A DNA stretch of 64,000 bases, taken from the NCBI GenBank assembly GCA_002337045.1, contig DDFF01000015.1, positions 62,001 through 126,000 of the forward strand, written 5' to 3'. The DNA comes from Bacteroidetes bacterium UBA1935. Its GTDB lineage: Bacteria > Bacteroidota > Bacteroidia > Chitinophagales > Chitinophagaceae. A program made the position numbers and the translations under genes. Positions within the stretch are counted from its first letter, which is position 1. Every line of letters begins with the position of its first letter. Under the pieces are notes generated by a model that was not told the origin of the DNA, made no database searches, and saw only the letters and a list, made by a program, of their open reading frames with translations. Of the stretch, positions 46,085 to 54,208 are shown piece by piece.

Positions 46085-46585
46085 ATGAAAAAAAATAAGA
46101 CAATATTTCCAGTTGGTGTTGATATAATGGATACCATGGAAGCATATTTTAAAAATGTAATATTTAGAAATAATAATTTGATAATACCATATATGAATAT
46201 TGGTATTTCAGAGCATGAATTGAACATTGACAAAAAAATAAAGTACCTAAATTACGCGTATTTAGTCGCTGAAGATGTATCCTATTTAAGCACATGGATA
46301 CCACAGGTGGGTAAAGGCAAACGCTTAACTATTATCAATGGAAGTATAATTAAGGATAATTTGTTTTATTGGGGTGGTACTAATTTAGATGAAAATAGTG
46401 TTTTTAATGACATGGAAATTTGCTCAAAATATGCGTACTTGCAGATATTAGATATCACTAAAATGTCTTCAGAGGTATGGAGTGTAGTAAATACTGAAAA
46501 ATCATCTAAACATGCAGATGAAATTACACGGAATTTCTTTAATGGTACTTATATCCCAGATAATATAGCTGCCTTAATTAAATAA
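46085..46585 (+). CDS. Small protein paired with the orphan tip; candidate immunity protein
   Basis: 166 aa, cytoplasmic (no signal peptide or membrane helix). Its ATG directly follows the TAG of the orphan tip cassette. It has an alternating strand/helix pattern (LNYAYLVAEDVSYLSTWIP, KGKRLTIINGSIIKDNLFYW) and matches no family I know. Position and size fit an immunity protein for the second tip. A cytoplasmic partner also fits a tip that would act in the cytoplasm. This is inference from layout only. Confidence 0.65.
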   Translation: MKKNKTIFPVGVDIMDTMEAYFKNVIFRNNNLIIPYMNIGISEHELNIDKKIKYLNYAYLVAEDVSYLSTWIPQVGKGKRLTIINGSIIKDNLFYWGGTNLDENSVFNDMEICSKYAYLQILDITKMSSEVWSVVNTEKSSKHADEITRNFFNGTYIPDNIAALIK

Positions 46586-46593
46586 TGTTTTTT

Positions 46594-46624
46594 ACCGATG
46601 TTGGTGTTATTCGCCAACATCGGT
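46594..46624. terminator. Bidirectional hairpin terminator
   Basis: 13-bp perfect stem accgatgttggcg-type (accgatgttggtg / cgccaacatcggt with one G-T) and 5-nt loop, flanked by a T-run and A/T-rich sequence, between the 166-aa gene (+) and the WYL regulator (-). Confidence 0.85.
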
Positions 46625-46647
46625 ATTATTTGTGAATTTATTATTTC

Positions 46648-47655
46648 TTAGTACAATTCGGATAAAGAATGTATAATAAATTTAATCTTGTTTTCTAAAG
46701 TTCCGGGGCTAAGTACCTTCGCTTCTTTTCCAAAGCTTAGTATCAGGTTAATGAGTTCTTGATTGATAATTGTGGATATGCGTACATGCACAAACCCATA
46801 TTCATATTGTTTTATGATTTGTTGGGTATGATGCAATGGCTTGGTCAGTATGTATGGTGCCATTACCTCCGTAAACATCAGGTCTATTGATTCCTGCGAT
46901 GCATCTTTGGGTTTTGTAATACCAATAAAATCATCATAGTAGTGTTCTGCATCAAAAAATGTATTGGCTATGTATTCTTTAGCTAATACACGGATGCTTA
47001 CAATGCGCTCTAATGCATATACCCTCACTTCTTTTCTTTCCTCGCAATAAGCAAGCAAATACCAACGCTTATCATATTCTTTCAGTAGGTATGGATGTAT
47101 GATGTAAACACTATTTGCATCCGCTTTAAAAGAACGGTATTCAAGTTTTAAAACATTGTTCCTTAGTATAGCATGATATACATCCTCTAAGTATTCAGCA
47201 CCACTGTAACTAGCAGCATTATCAAATAGTATTACTGTTTTGATATCACTAACAGGCAAGTTATATCTATTTTCTAATCGTGCCACTATCGCTGCTATTT
47301 CTCCGGCAATAGAAAAGCCCTTCAGTTGTTGCAGGATACTCACCACCTGACCGAGTTTTACCAAGTCATCTTCTTCAACCTTAATAGACTTAATGGAAAA
47401 CTCACTATCCTCGTATCTGTAGTAATAATTCTTTCCCTCGCGGTACATTTCAATTGGCGCTCCACACTCGCTTTGCATGTTCTCAAGGTCATATCGCAAC
47501 TGGCTGAGAGAGATTTGATTATCCTCCCCATAATGTAGAGCCAGGCGTCTGTTAATGTATTGCAACAAATCGGCCTTGGACCACTTCTTCTTAGTGTTTC
47601 TAAGGCATTCATCGATGATATCAAATCTAAAATGAGCAGCTTTATTGACAGGCAT
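46648..47655 (-). CDS. WYL-domain transcriptional regulator
   Basis: 335 aa. N-terminal winged-helix region (about 8-75: FDIIDECLRN..., ISLSQLRYDLENMQ), a linker, then a WYL domain (about 160-225) with the literal motif WYL at 198-200 in HPYLLKEYDKRWYLLAYC and an Arg/Tyr-rich ligand face (RVYALERI), then a WCX-like C-terminal extension. WYL regulators sense nucleic-acid-like ligands and repeatedly control phage-defence loci (CapW/BrxR type). It is divergent from the six-gene membrane operon at 47878, which is its likely target, and its own promoter carries a perfect palindrome suited to autoregulation. Confidence 0.93.
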   Translation of the reverse strand: MPVNKAAHFRFDIIDECLRNTKKKWSKADLLQYINRRLALHYGEDNQISLSQLRYDLENMQSECGAPIEMYREGKNYYYRYEDSEFSIKSIKVEEDDLVKLGQVVSILQQLKGFSIAGEIAAIVARLENRYNLPVSDIKTVILFDNAASYSGAEYLEDVYHAILRNNVLKLEYRSFKADANSVYIIHPYLLKEYDKRWYLLAYCEERKEVRVYALERIVSIRVLAKEYIANTFFDAEHYYDDFIGITKPKDASQESIDLMFTEVMAPYILTKPLHHTQQIIKQYEYGFVHVRISTIINQELINLILSFGKEAKVLSPGTLENKIKFIIHSLSELY

Positions 47656-47677
47656 AGTGATATATTTTCAGGTAAAG

Positions 47678-47709
47678 CAAATCTATCAATATTGTACATT
47701 TGTACAAAA
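47678..47709 (-). promoter_or_regulatory. Consensus Bacteroidota promoter of the WYL regulator gene
   Basis: On the minus strand: -33 TTTTG (47709-47705), 19-bp spacer, -7 TAGATTTG (47685-47678), exactly the TTTG-N19-TAnnTTTG consensus. The predicted start of transcription is about 15 nt before the ATG at 47655. Confidence 0.85.
47692..47707. promoter_or_regulatory. Operator-like palindrome in the WYL promoter
   Basis: ttgtaca-tt-tgtacaa, perfect 7-bp arms. It overlaps the -33 element and spacer of the WYL promoter, so a bound dimer would block polymerase; autorepression is inferred. Confidence 0.6.
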
Positions 47710-47832
47710 TATTTATTCAAATGTATTATTTTATAATGCAGATTAACAAAAAGGGGTAGAAAAAGATGTGAAAAACACCCTACTGAGAATATTAGAATAA
47801 ATGGAAATTTATAAGAAATAGGCTTGCACATA

Positions 47833-47842
47833 GGTTGCAACC
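47833..47842. promoter_or_regulatory. Short palindrome upstream of the membrane operon
   Basis: ggttgcaacc, a perfect 10-bp palindrome 35 bp before the start at 47878 and just ahead of a TTTATTTG sequence (47851-47858) that resembles a -7 box. Possible operator or activator site of the operon. Confidence 0.35.
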
Positions 47843-47877
47843 ACGGTCCCTTTATTTGTATTGTTTAATAGATAAAT

Positions 47878-48975
47878 ATGCCTACCGAACTATCCCGTTA
47901 TCTTGATTTTTTAATAGCATTGGTTTACACAATAGCTATTGGCAGTGTATGCTTGTCATGGGCATACGAACTGCTGGTCTACTATTTTAAATATAGGGCA
48001 AAATACCTGAAGCAACTGATAGACGATGTGCTGGATGATAGAAAGCTTAATCTGAACTTTTCAGAACTGTTTTATGCACACCCGCAGATAGACTTGACCA
48101 AAAGAACCTATAGGCATTTGCCTGCTTACATTTCATCAAAAAACTTTTCAGAGACCCTCATCTCCGTAATTGTACGCACATATGAGTCTATGGATGAGAA
48201 GTTCATACCCGATGGTAATGGTGGACAAATACTGCAAAAGCCTCAAGTTGCCACAGATATTGCAGTTAGGTTCAAAGATGCACTAGCTAAGATGAACTAT
48301 AGCGACCTGCAAATACTGCTCACAAATTTCATAGACAGTGCAGACGGAGACAAGGATAAACTGATACAGCATATATCCAATTGGTTTGACGAATATATGA
48401 ACCGTTCCTCCGGTTGGTATAAGGTGAAAACGCAAAAACGAATGTTTTGGCTTGCATTGGTGCTGTGCATAGGTATGAACGTAGATTTTTTCAAAGTATC
48501 CGGTGTTTTGTTCCATGATAAAGAATTGTCAAAATCAATAGCTGACTATGCTGCAGCTCACTATGAACTACAAAGAGATAGTTTTTTAAAGATTATTTAT
48601 ACAATTACACCGACAACTGACACTGCAAATAATGCAGATACAATAAAATCAATACCACCAACTGATAGCCTTCAAGAACAATATCATAAAGACTCCATTA
48701 CAGCAGCATTACAGTATGATTTACTAAAGAATAACATGAAGCTGATAGATTCCTTGTACAAGGATAATGCACCTATTGGATGGGCTGCAGATGGAATATA
48801 CAAGTGGAAAGACCTTAGCTCTGATAAGATTGACTGGTTCTGGAAAATAGTCGGATGGTTGATTAGTGCGGCAGTGTTGGCAATAGGTGCACCCTTTTGG
48901 TTTGATTTACTCAGTAAACTCGTGAACCTTCGAAAAGCGGGTATTAAACCTGCGGAAGGTAACCCTAAAAACTAG
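47878..48975 (+). CDS. Membrane protein, first gene of the putative conflict operon
   Basis: 365 aa. Membrane helices near residues 10-36 (FLIALVYTIAIGSVCLSWAYE), 189-206 (FWLALVLCIGMNVDFF) and 325-347 (VGWLISAAVLAIGAPFWFDL). The conserved-looking stretch NWFDEYMNRSSGWYKVKTQ precedes the second helix, and APFWFDLLSKLVNLR ends the protein. These two motifs recur in a widespread uncharacterised membrane family, but I know no assigned function. The loop between helices 2 and 3 (about 207-320) is predicted to lie outside the cytoplasm. It is followed after 4 nt by the amidohydrolase gene. Confidence 0.8.
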   Translation: MPTELSRYLDFLIALVYTIAIGSVCLSWAYELLVYYFKYRAKYLKQLIDDVLDDRKLNLNFSELFYAHPQIDLTKRTYRHLPAYISSKNFSETLISVIVRTYESMDEKFIPDGNGGQILQKPQVATDIAVRFKDALAKMNYSDLQILLTNFIDSADGDKDKLIQHISNWFDEYMNRSSGWYKVKTQKRMFWLALVLCIGMNVDFFKVSGVLFHDKELSKSIADYAAAHYELQRDSFLKIIYTITPTTDTANNADTIKSIPPTDSLQEQYHKDSITAALQYDLLKNNMKLIDSLYKDNAPIGWAADGIYKWKDLSSDKIDWFWKIVGWLISAAVLAIGAPFWFDLLSKLVNLRKAGIKPAEGNPKN

Positions 48976-48979
48976 CACT

Positions 48980-50125
48980 ATGAGATATTTTAACTGCCAT
49001 ACACACACATTCAATATGCAGTATGTTCCGGATGGATTCTTAGGCTATCGGATGAACATGCGCGTAGCAAAGATGGTAAATGCTGTCATTCGCACCGGAT
49101 GGGGTGCAAAAGCTATTATGAAAACGATTAAGCCATTCCTGGGGCCACAAGGCAAAAAGACATTGGCCTTCCTGTCCATAGGTTTGAAAAAGACACAGGA
49201 CATGGCATTCGAAGAGTTGATTGCAAAATATCCCAAAGACGATGATGCCAGATTCATCATACTGCCGTTGAACTTTCAATACATGGGAGTTGGGGAACTC
49301 CATATCAGTTACCAACAACAATTGGCAGACCTCTTTGAAGTGAAGAAGAAATACCCGAATAAATGTTTCCCATTTGTTTCTGTAGATGCGAGAATGGGTA
49401 ATAGTGACTATAACAAGGGTTTTGTCAAGACATATATAGAGAGAGGATTTTCCGGCATTAAGTTATATCCGTCAATGGGCTATTTCCCCTTTGATGAACG
49501 CATGTATGGCGTTTACCAATATGCACAGACTGAGAATATACCCATTATGACGCATTGCAGTGCCGGTGGAATAAACTATGGTTCATCAGAGAATATCTAC
49601 AGTATTGAGAATCCGTTATCATTTTATAAGATTCCGGGAAAACAGTATCAGTTCCCTTTAGGAGATAAAAAACTTGGTGACTATTGTGATGCAATGGTTT
49701 CGCCCGAGCATTATGAAGAAGTGTTTCATGAATTTCCAAACCTGAAACTCTGTTTTGCACATATGGGAATTGACGGAGACGTAAACTTCCGTTCCTCAAC
49801 ACAGAACGGTGTTGGTTTATCATGGTATCAGTACATCATGAATATGATGCTGACTTATCCGAATATCTACATGGATATTTCTTACACACTTTCTTATGAT
49901 GGCTTTTATCAATGGTTCATTCAGGAGTATAACAAAATGCCAAAGCATGTTCAGGACAGGATAATGTTTGGTACGGATTTCTTTATGACTGTTCAGGAAT
50001 TGCAAGGAGATGATAATATCATCTACCAAAATGCAGTCAAAGAACTAGGAAGCTCATTATTCTTAAAACTGGCAGATGAGAACGTATTACGCTATCTCAA
50101 TTCTAATATACAAACGTATAAATAA
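48980..50125 (+). CDS. Metal-dependent amidohydrolase (PF04909-like)
   Basis: 381 aa, cytoplasmic. TIM-barrel amidohydrolase pattern: N-terminal HTHTF (His7, His9), strand-end SGIKLYPSMGYFPFD, IPIMTHCSAGG, KLCFAHMG, and the C-terminal strand RIMFGTDFFM carrying the conserved Asp. Relatives hydrolyse or decarboxylate ring and amide substrates. An insertion of about 100 residues after the first strand (residues 20-90) has no counterpart I recognise. It lies between two membrane-protein genes in one operon, an unusual setting for a metabolic enzyme. Confidence 0.85.
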   Translation: MRYFNCHTHTFNMQYVPDGFLGYRMNMRVAKMVNAVIRTGWGAKAIMKTIKPFLGPQGKKTLAFLSIGLKKTQDMAFEELIAKYPKDDDARFIILPLNFQYMGVGELHISYQQQLADLFEVKKKYPNKCFPFVSVDARMGNSDYNKGFVKTYIERGFSGIKLYPSMGYFPFDERMYGVYQYAQTENIPIMTHCSAGGINYGSSENIYSIENPLSFYKIPGKQYQFPLGDKKLGDYCDAMVSPEHYEEVFHEFPNLKLCFAHMGIDGDVNFRSSTQNGVGLSWYQYIMNMMLTYPNIYMDISYTLSYDGFYQWFIQEYNKMPKHVQDRIMFGTDFFMTVQELQGDDNIIYQNAVKELGSSLFLKLADENVLRYLNSNIQTYK

Positions 50126-50216
50126 GAAAACAACAGCGATAGATGAATATTCTAGCACAGGCAGGCAGATAGGTAATTGAAGAATATATAAAACAGACAA
50201 AACCGTATTAACCCAC

Positions 50217-51302
50217 ATGAGTAATATTTTCAGGAACATATACCGTTTCTTTTCAACAATGACAAGATTATATAACGCAGGCGATAATAACAGACAAACA
50301 CCTACATCCGGCTCGTATACAAGCGTGGTTGGATTTCTTGTTGCATTAGTAATAATCATTGATAGTATTGTAACACTTCTACTATTACGTTATTGCGATC
50401 GATGGCATGATGTCTTGTTGTCATTTGTGCTTTCATCCCACGCCTTTCTGTTAGGAGGTATGATTGTGGGATTCTTGTTTGGTATTCCAAGGCAAGTGGC
50501 ATTGAGTAAAAATAAAGACAGTAAGGATTCAACGCGACAAGACGATACATATTATAATGATAATACCAATCTGGAAGATATCAGTGATTGGTTAACTAAA
50601 ATAATTGTCGGTATTTCACTGGTAGAATTAACCAGAATTGTCCGCTATGTAGACCTTGCAGCAAAAAATCTGGGGGAAAGCTTTATTTGTATTGAATCGC
50701 AACCTGCATATATTATGGGTTATGGAACAATAGTGTTTTATACCTCTTGCGGATTGGTATGTGGTTATTTGTGGACTAGGATAAAGCTTGTACTTATACT
50801 CGCTGATACAAAGGAACAGCAGAAAAAGATCAAGAAATTGGCATTCAAGAATAATATTTCCGCTATTACAACAGCTGAAGAAAGTACTGAAGACTATCAA
50901 TGGTATTATGAACGCATTAAAGCATTATATGACAAGAGAGATATTATAGTAAAGGACGATTTACAGAAAAAACGATGGGGTGGTAAGTCAGCTAACAATG
51001 GCTTACGACTAACTGCCACAGTCAATACTTTGGGAATGGGTTTGTTTAGTGTATCCATCTCCGTTGTTTCTGAAGACAGTGGTGACAAGGGGCCGGTAGC
51101 ATTTCTGATACATAATTCATTCCCTAAAGAGATTGTGATAACAGGTATGAATGGAGGTAAAGCAGTATTACCATCATTAACAGCATACGAAGCATTCACT
51201 GTCGGGGCATTAGTATATAATAATAACGAAATTGTTGAACTAGAACTCGATCTGAATGAACAAGGGGGATATCCCAAAGGCTTTTATTATAAAACCAACT
51301 AA
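50217..51302 (+). CDS. Membrane protein with C-terminal pYEATS-like domain
   Basis: 361 aa. Helices near 35-57 and 66-90 (the second ending GGMIVGFLFGIPR), then NTNLEDISDWLTKIIVGISL (an amphipathic or membrane-associated segment) and a helix near 165-185 (YIMGYGTIVFYTSCGLVCGY). The C-terminal about 70 residues (VAFLIHNSFPKEIVITGM..., YEAFTVGALVYNNNEIVELELDL) match my recollection of the pYEATS beta-rich domain, which comparative genomics has linked to NTP-dependent prokaryotic conflict systems. This is the main reason to view the operon as an immunity or conflict locus. The domain call needs a profile search. Confidence 0.72.
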   Translation: MSNIFRNIYRFFSTMTRLYNAGDNNRQTPTSGSYTSVVGFLVALVIIIDSIVTLLLLRYCDRWHDVLLSFVLSSHAFLLGGMIVGFLFGIPRQVALSKNKDSKDSTRQDDTYYNDNTNLEDISDWLTKIIVGISLVELTRIVRYVDLAAKNLGESFICIESQPAYIMGYGTIVFYTSCGLVCGYLWTRIKLVLILADTKEQQKKIKKLAFKNNISAITTAEESTEDYQWYYERIKALYDKRDIIVKDDLQKKRWGGKSANNGLRLTATVNTLGMGLFSVSISVVSEDSGDKGPVAFLIHNSFPKEIVITGMNGGKAVLPSLTAYEAFTVGALVYNNNEIVELELDLNEQGGYPKGFYYKTN

Positions 51303-51313
51303 ATAATATTTTC

Positions 51314-51787
51314 ATGAAGATGCATACTAAAAGTATCTATAGTACTCTGACAGTCTTACTACTGTCAATATTAATGGTTTCCTGTAAAGTCACCTTAATA
51401 ACAGGTTATGACAGCTATATTGATGAGACAACTATGAAAATGAAAAGGGATTTTAATGGACACTATTTCAGATTAGTAAGAACGTTACATGATACTGATC
51501 CTGATAATCAGCGTATCGACAATTTCAAAGATTATTATGATGAAATGGAGGTCGATATATTGATGTTACAGGACAGAAGTAAATATCTCGGCAAGAAGGC
51601 TACAATAGTTCAACAGCAGGTTGAGAACCTTTCTCAATTATTACATCAATTTCAAAAACTCCATGAACGTGGGTTGAAAGACAACTCAGGTGATGATAAG
51701 AAAGATATACAGAATGCTGTAAACAGTTCATTGAATGCAATCACTGAATTACAAATGGCTTTAAAAACTAAAGGGAAATCAAAATAA
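51314..51787 (+). CDS. Lipoprotein with coiled coil
   Basis: 157 aa. Signal peptide with lipobox LMVSC (Cys24), so it is lipid-anchored in the envelope. The mature part has a conserved-looking start (YDSYIDETTMKMKRDFNGHYFRL) and a long heptad-rich region (about 95-155: ATIVQQQVENLSQLLHQFQ..., INAITELQM-like), likely a coiled coil. It starts 11 nt after the pYEATS-like gene. Function unknown; probably the outer part of the same membrane assembly. Confidence 0.78.
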   Translation: MKMHTKSIYSTLTVLLLSILMVSCKVTLITGYDSYIDETTMKMKRDFNGHYFRLVRTLHDTDPDNQRIDNFKDYYDEMEVDILMLQDRSKYLGKKATIVQQQVENLSQLLHQFQKLHERGLKDNSGDDKKDIQNAVNSSLNAITELQMALKTKGKSK

Positions 51788-51792
51788 TTACT

Positions 51793-52128
51793 ATGGCAGA
51801 TTTAGATATACAACAGGTGTTGAAGGACTGTGCAATAGCAGTCAAAAGCATATTAGGCAAATCCTGGAAACAATTCAAGCCATATGCAGAACATGAATTC
51901 AAAAAGTTCACAGAAAGTGCTGAGTTACTGGCAAAGCTAAAGTTGTCAGGTAGTATTGATGATGATGAATGAGGTATGAGGTTAAAAATGCAGGAGCTTT
52001 CTCTCAAGAATGTATTATTAACAATACAAGGTATTGGTTTGGTAACTGCTCAAAATGCGATAAATGCTGTTTTAAGCATTGTTTATGGGGCAATTAATGC
52101 AGTGATTGGAGGTGTTTTGCCTATTTGA
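51793..52128 (+). pseudogene. Small helical protein gene split by an in-frame TGA
   Basis: 59 codons from the ATG at 51793 (start MADLDIQQVLKDCAIAVKS; end KLSGSIDDDE), a TGA at 51970-51972, then 51 more codons in the same frame to a TGA at 52126-52128 (ELSLKNVLLTIQGIGLVTAQ, then NAINAVLSIVYGAINAVIGG). The combined length (about 111) and pattern (acidic helices, then a GL/AI-rich amphipathic helix) match a recurring family of about 100-residue proteins, so the stop most likely interrupts one gene. The 3' half has its own ATGs (51976, 51988) and could still be translated separately. It is 5 nt after the lipoprotein gene, the last gene of the operon. Confidence 0.65.
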
Positions 52129-52507
52129 TGCTTGTAGGAATTATAAAAAGCTTACTTGCAAATAAGTTGAACTATATCTTACTCGGGTCTCTAGTTTATT
52201 GAAGAGAGCTTATCTATTTATTCTTATTCTCGATATGTATTAGATTGGTTTTTCTATTACCTTATGTGTTAAATACATACATTTATTCATGAGTTACGCT
52301 TCTATACCCATGCATATTGTGTAGGGTATTGATTACTATTCTGGAAATAGAATACATTCACTTCTAACGAAGTTTAGATGGCATATCAGTAGCCTTGTCT
52401 ATAACTTGATTCAAAGCCTATCATTTCAACGTTGTTTCCCAATAAATCAAGACGTTAATTATTTCTCGTCTTAGTATATACTTGTTTTACATAATTGTAT
52501 AGTTTGC
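52129..52507. other. AT-rich non-coding stretch
   Basis: No open frame with coding character, RNA gene or strong hairpin seen between the end of the membrane operon and the minus-strand gene at 52508. Confidence 0.6.
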
Positions 52508-52762
52508 TTATTGACAATAAGTTCGGGAGTTTGGTTTTTGTGCCTCAGAATTTATTTTTATTGCAGGTGGTATGCCGTCATCTTTACTACAGTCTCTAAC
52601 CTTATTAGATACAAGCCAATTTCTAAATGATTCGGTATTATCTGGTTTGAACTGAACAATACTGCCATCTTTTAATGATAGGATAAACGTGTCAACTGTA
52701 AATAAGAATGCAGAAAGTTCATTCGCATTGTGATGAAGTCCCTCGTATGTATTGTGTCTCAT
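52508..52762 (-). CDS. Small hypothetical protein
   Basis: 84 aa from the ATG at 52762 (a TTG at 52774 would add four residues). The core FILSLKDGSIVQFKPDNTESFRNWL looks like a real small alpha/beta protein: a strand-turn-strand DG motif, then a helix containing FRNWL. Similar short DGSIVHF-type proteins occur in Bacteroidota. The C-terminal tail is low in structure. Function unknown; isolated orientation against the rest of the region. Confidence 0.5.
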   Translation of the reverse strand: MRHNTYEGLHHNANELSAFLFTVDTFILSLKDGSIVQFKPDNTESFRNWLVSNKVRDCSKDDGIPPAIKINSEAQKPNSRTYCQ

Positions 52763-52774
52763 GGCAATGGTCAA

Positions 52775-53394
52775 AGTTGACCTGACACAAAATGAGGCGC
52801 AGGTCTCTACCTACCGCTCTGAAGGCACTGGTATGCCGGGACACGATAAGTGAGTGCCCACGCCTTTAACGTGAGCATCCCAGCTTTGTCTCGTGTCCCA
52901 ATAAATTACCAGTTTTTCAGAACGAGACTTAAAGCATGATGCTTCAAGTGTTTTTTTTACAATTACAAAAATAGTATTTCATTTTATAATACCCTGATTA
53001 ACATCACAACAAAGGCAACAGATTGCATTATTAGCAAGGATAGTAGGATAGTGAACTTTGTTTCTCTGATAATAGAGGATGCATATATGGAATTTTTGAG
53101 TAAATAATCAGCTGAAGTGCAAATGATGTAATGAATGCGTAACAAAGATTTAATGTATGCGTAAGATTCACTGATTTTTCTGTATGAAAACCGAACTAAA
53201 CCGCCTGAATTGGTAACTGATATTTGAGAATACTAAAATTAGGACGTGACAGGATGTGAAAAACAGGAGAACGTCATCAAAGAGCTTCAAACGTCTTCAA
53301 AGAGCATCATGTACTTGTAACAACTTGGTATGTTTGTCATTGTAAACACAATTAACCCTAATAGCTCATAAGAGCAGGTAAATAGACAAACAAC
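52775..53394. other. Non-coding stretch with a GC-rich hairpin
   Basis: A block at about 52795-52900 is clearly more GC-rich than its surroundings and contains the inverted repeat gggacacga (52838-52846)/tcgtgtccc (52891-52899). A short frame of 30 codons (52761 on) runs into it and reads like the tail of a lost gene. The rest, to 53394, is AT-rich, with a 20-bp tandem repeat at 53271. Confidence 0.5.
53271..53310 (+). repeat. 20-bp tandem repeat (two copies)
   Basis: acgtcatcaaagagcttcaa followed directly by acgtcttcaaagagcatcat (17 of 20 identical), about 85 bp upstream of the DUF4248 gene. It could be a regulator or recombinase binding site. Confidence 0.6.
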
Positions 53395-53637
53395 ATGCAA
53401 GGACAAACTCGACCAACCACAAACAATTATTCAGAATTTGAATTACGCTCTTACTCAAGGAAAGAGTTAGCACAATTGTACTTCCCTGACAGTAGCCCTA
53501 AATCAGCCACTCAAAATCTCAGACGTTGGCTTAATATTCATACATCCCATCAGGTTTTTTTAGAAGGTATTTCCAGAAAACGGCTTTTTCGAAGAGCTGA
53601 GGTTGAAATGATAGTAGAATTGATTGGAGAACCTTGA
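53395..53637 (+). CDS. DUF4248-family small protein
   Basis: 80 aa. ELRSYSRKELAQLYFPDSSP, ATQNLRRWLNI and the ending IVELIGEP match DUF4248, a Bacteroidota family with a helix-turn-helix-like core that is frequent on mobile elements. The Arg-rich helix suggests DNA binding. Role unknown; it sits in the recombination/maintenance end of the island. Confidence 0.82.
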   Translation: MQGQTRPTTNNYSEFELRSYSRKELAQLYFPDSSPKSATQNLRRWLNIHTSHQVFLEGISRKRLFRRAEVEMIVELIGEP

Positions 53638-53644
53638 TTACAAT

Positions 53645-53911
53645 ATGCTACTACCGACAGAAATTATCAATGAAACATTCATAGTTAAAAACAAAATAAT
53701 GCAAAAGAACATAGATATACCATTACCAATATTGGGAACCATAGCAGAGATGATGCAACAACATAATTTAAGGCATGAGGTAATTGCGGGAAATGCAATG
53801 GATAATACCATCACACTCGAAATCAATTATGAAAGAGAAACTCGAAGTTTTATGCATGATATAGAAGATTATGTAGAAGACTTTAGAGAAGGACTGACAA
53901 CAATAGATTAA
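53645..53911 (+). CDS. Small hypothetical protein downstream of DUF4248
   Basis: 88 aa from the ATG at 53645; a TTG at 53624 (overlapping the previous gene) and an ATG at 53699 (PLPILGTIAEMMQQHN...) are alternatives. A GGAG sequence at 53625-53629 is rather far from 53645. The protein is acidic with a strand-rich middle (HEVIAGNAMDNTITLEINYE) and acidic C-terminal helix. Same operon as the DUF4248 gene. No family recognised. Confidence 0.55.
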   Translation: MLLPTEIINETFIVKNKIMQKNIDIPLPILGTIAEMMQQHNLRHEVIAGNAMDNTITLEINYERETRSFMHDIEDYVEDFREGLTTID

Positions 53912-53953
53912 TAGCGAATATTATCCACCTAACTCTAAGAAGCACTTACAATG

Positions 53954-53979
53954 ACCAATCATGCAATATGCTGATTGGT
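53954..53979 (+). terminator. Hairpin terminator
   Basis: accaatca / tgattggt with a 10-nt loop, followed by tattttttac. It ends the DUF4248 pair and makes an ATG at 53961, inside the hairpin, an unlikely start for the next gene. Confidence 0.7.
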
Positions 53980-53999
53980 TATTTTTTACCCATTATTAT

Positions 54000-54149
54000 A
54001 TGAATAAGAAGCAGACACATGATGTCAGTTCAACTGATTGGTTAAGGCAATATGAAGAGTGTAAAAATTATACAGACGAAGAAGCGATTCTAATTATCCA
54101 TAGTTTAGAAAGACTCGCAATATTGTTGTTAGAAATAATAAGCTCATAA
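54000..54149 (+). CDS. Very small protein upstream of the recombinase
   Basis: 49 aa from the ATG at 54000 (MNKKQTHDVSSTDWLRQYEE). Amphipathic and Leu/Ile-rich at the C-terminus (HSLERLAILLLEIISS). Such peptides often precede recombinase genes on Bacteroidota elements, but no function is assigned. Moderate coding support only. Confidence 0.45.
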   Translation: MNKKQTHDVSSTDWLRQYEECKNYTDEEAILIIHSLERLAILLLEIISS

Positions 54150-54208
54150 ATAATTGATTATCAATATTTTGTATCTTTACAAGGTGTGAAAGTAAAAGAT
54201 AAAACAAT

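Noticed and set aside
52761..52852. 30-codon plus-strand frame (start MAMVKVDLTQNEAQ)
   Set aside because: Looks protein-like but is too short, has no ribosome-binding site and overlaps the minus-strand gene start; kept only as a possible gene remnant.
53961..53999. Upstream ATG for the 49-aa protein
   Set aside because: It lies within a terminator hairpin; the ATG at 54000 is more plausible.
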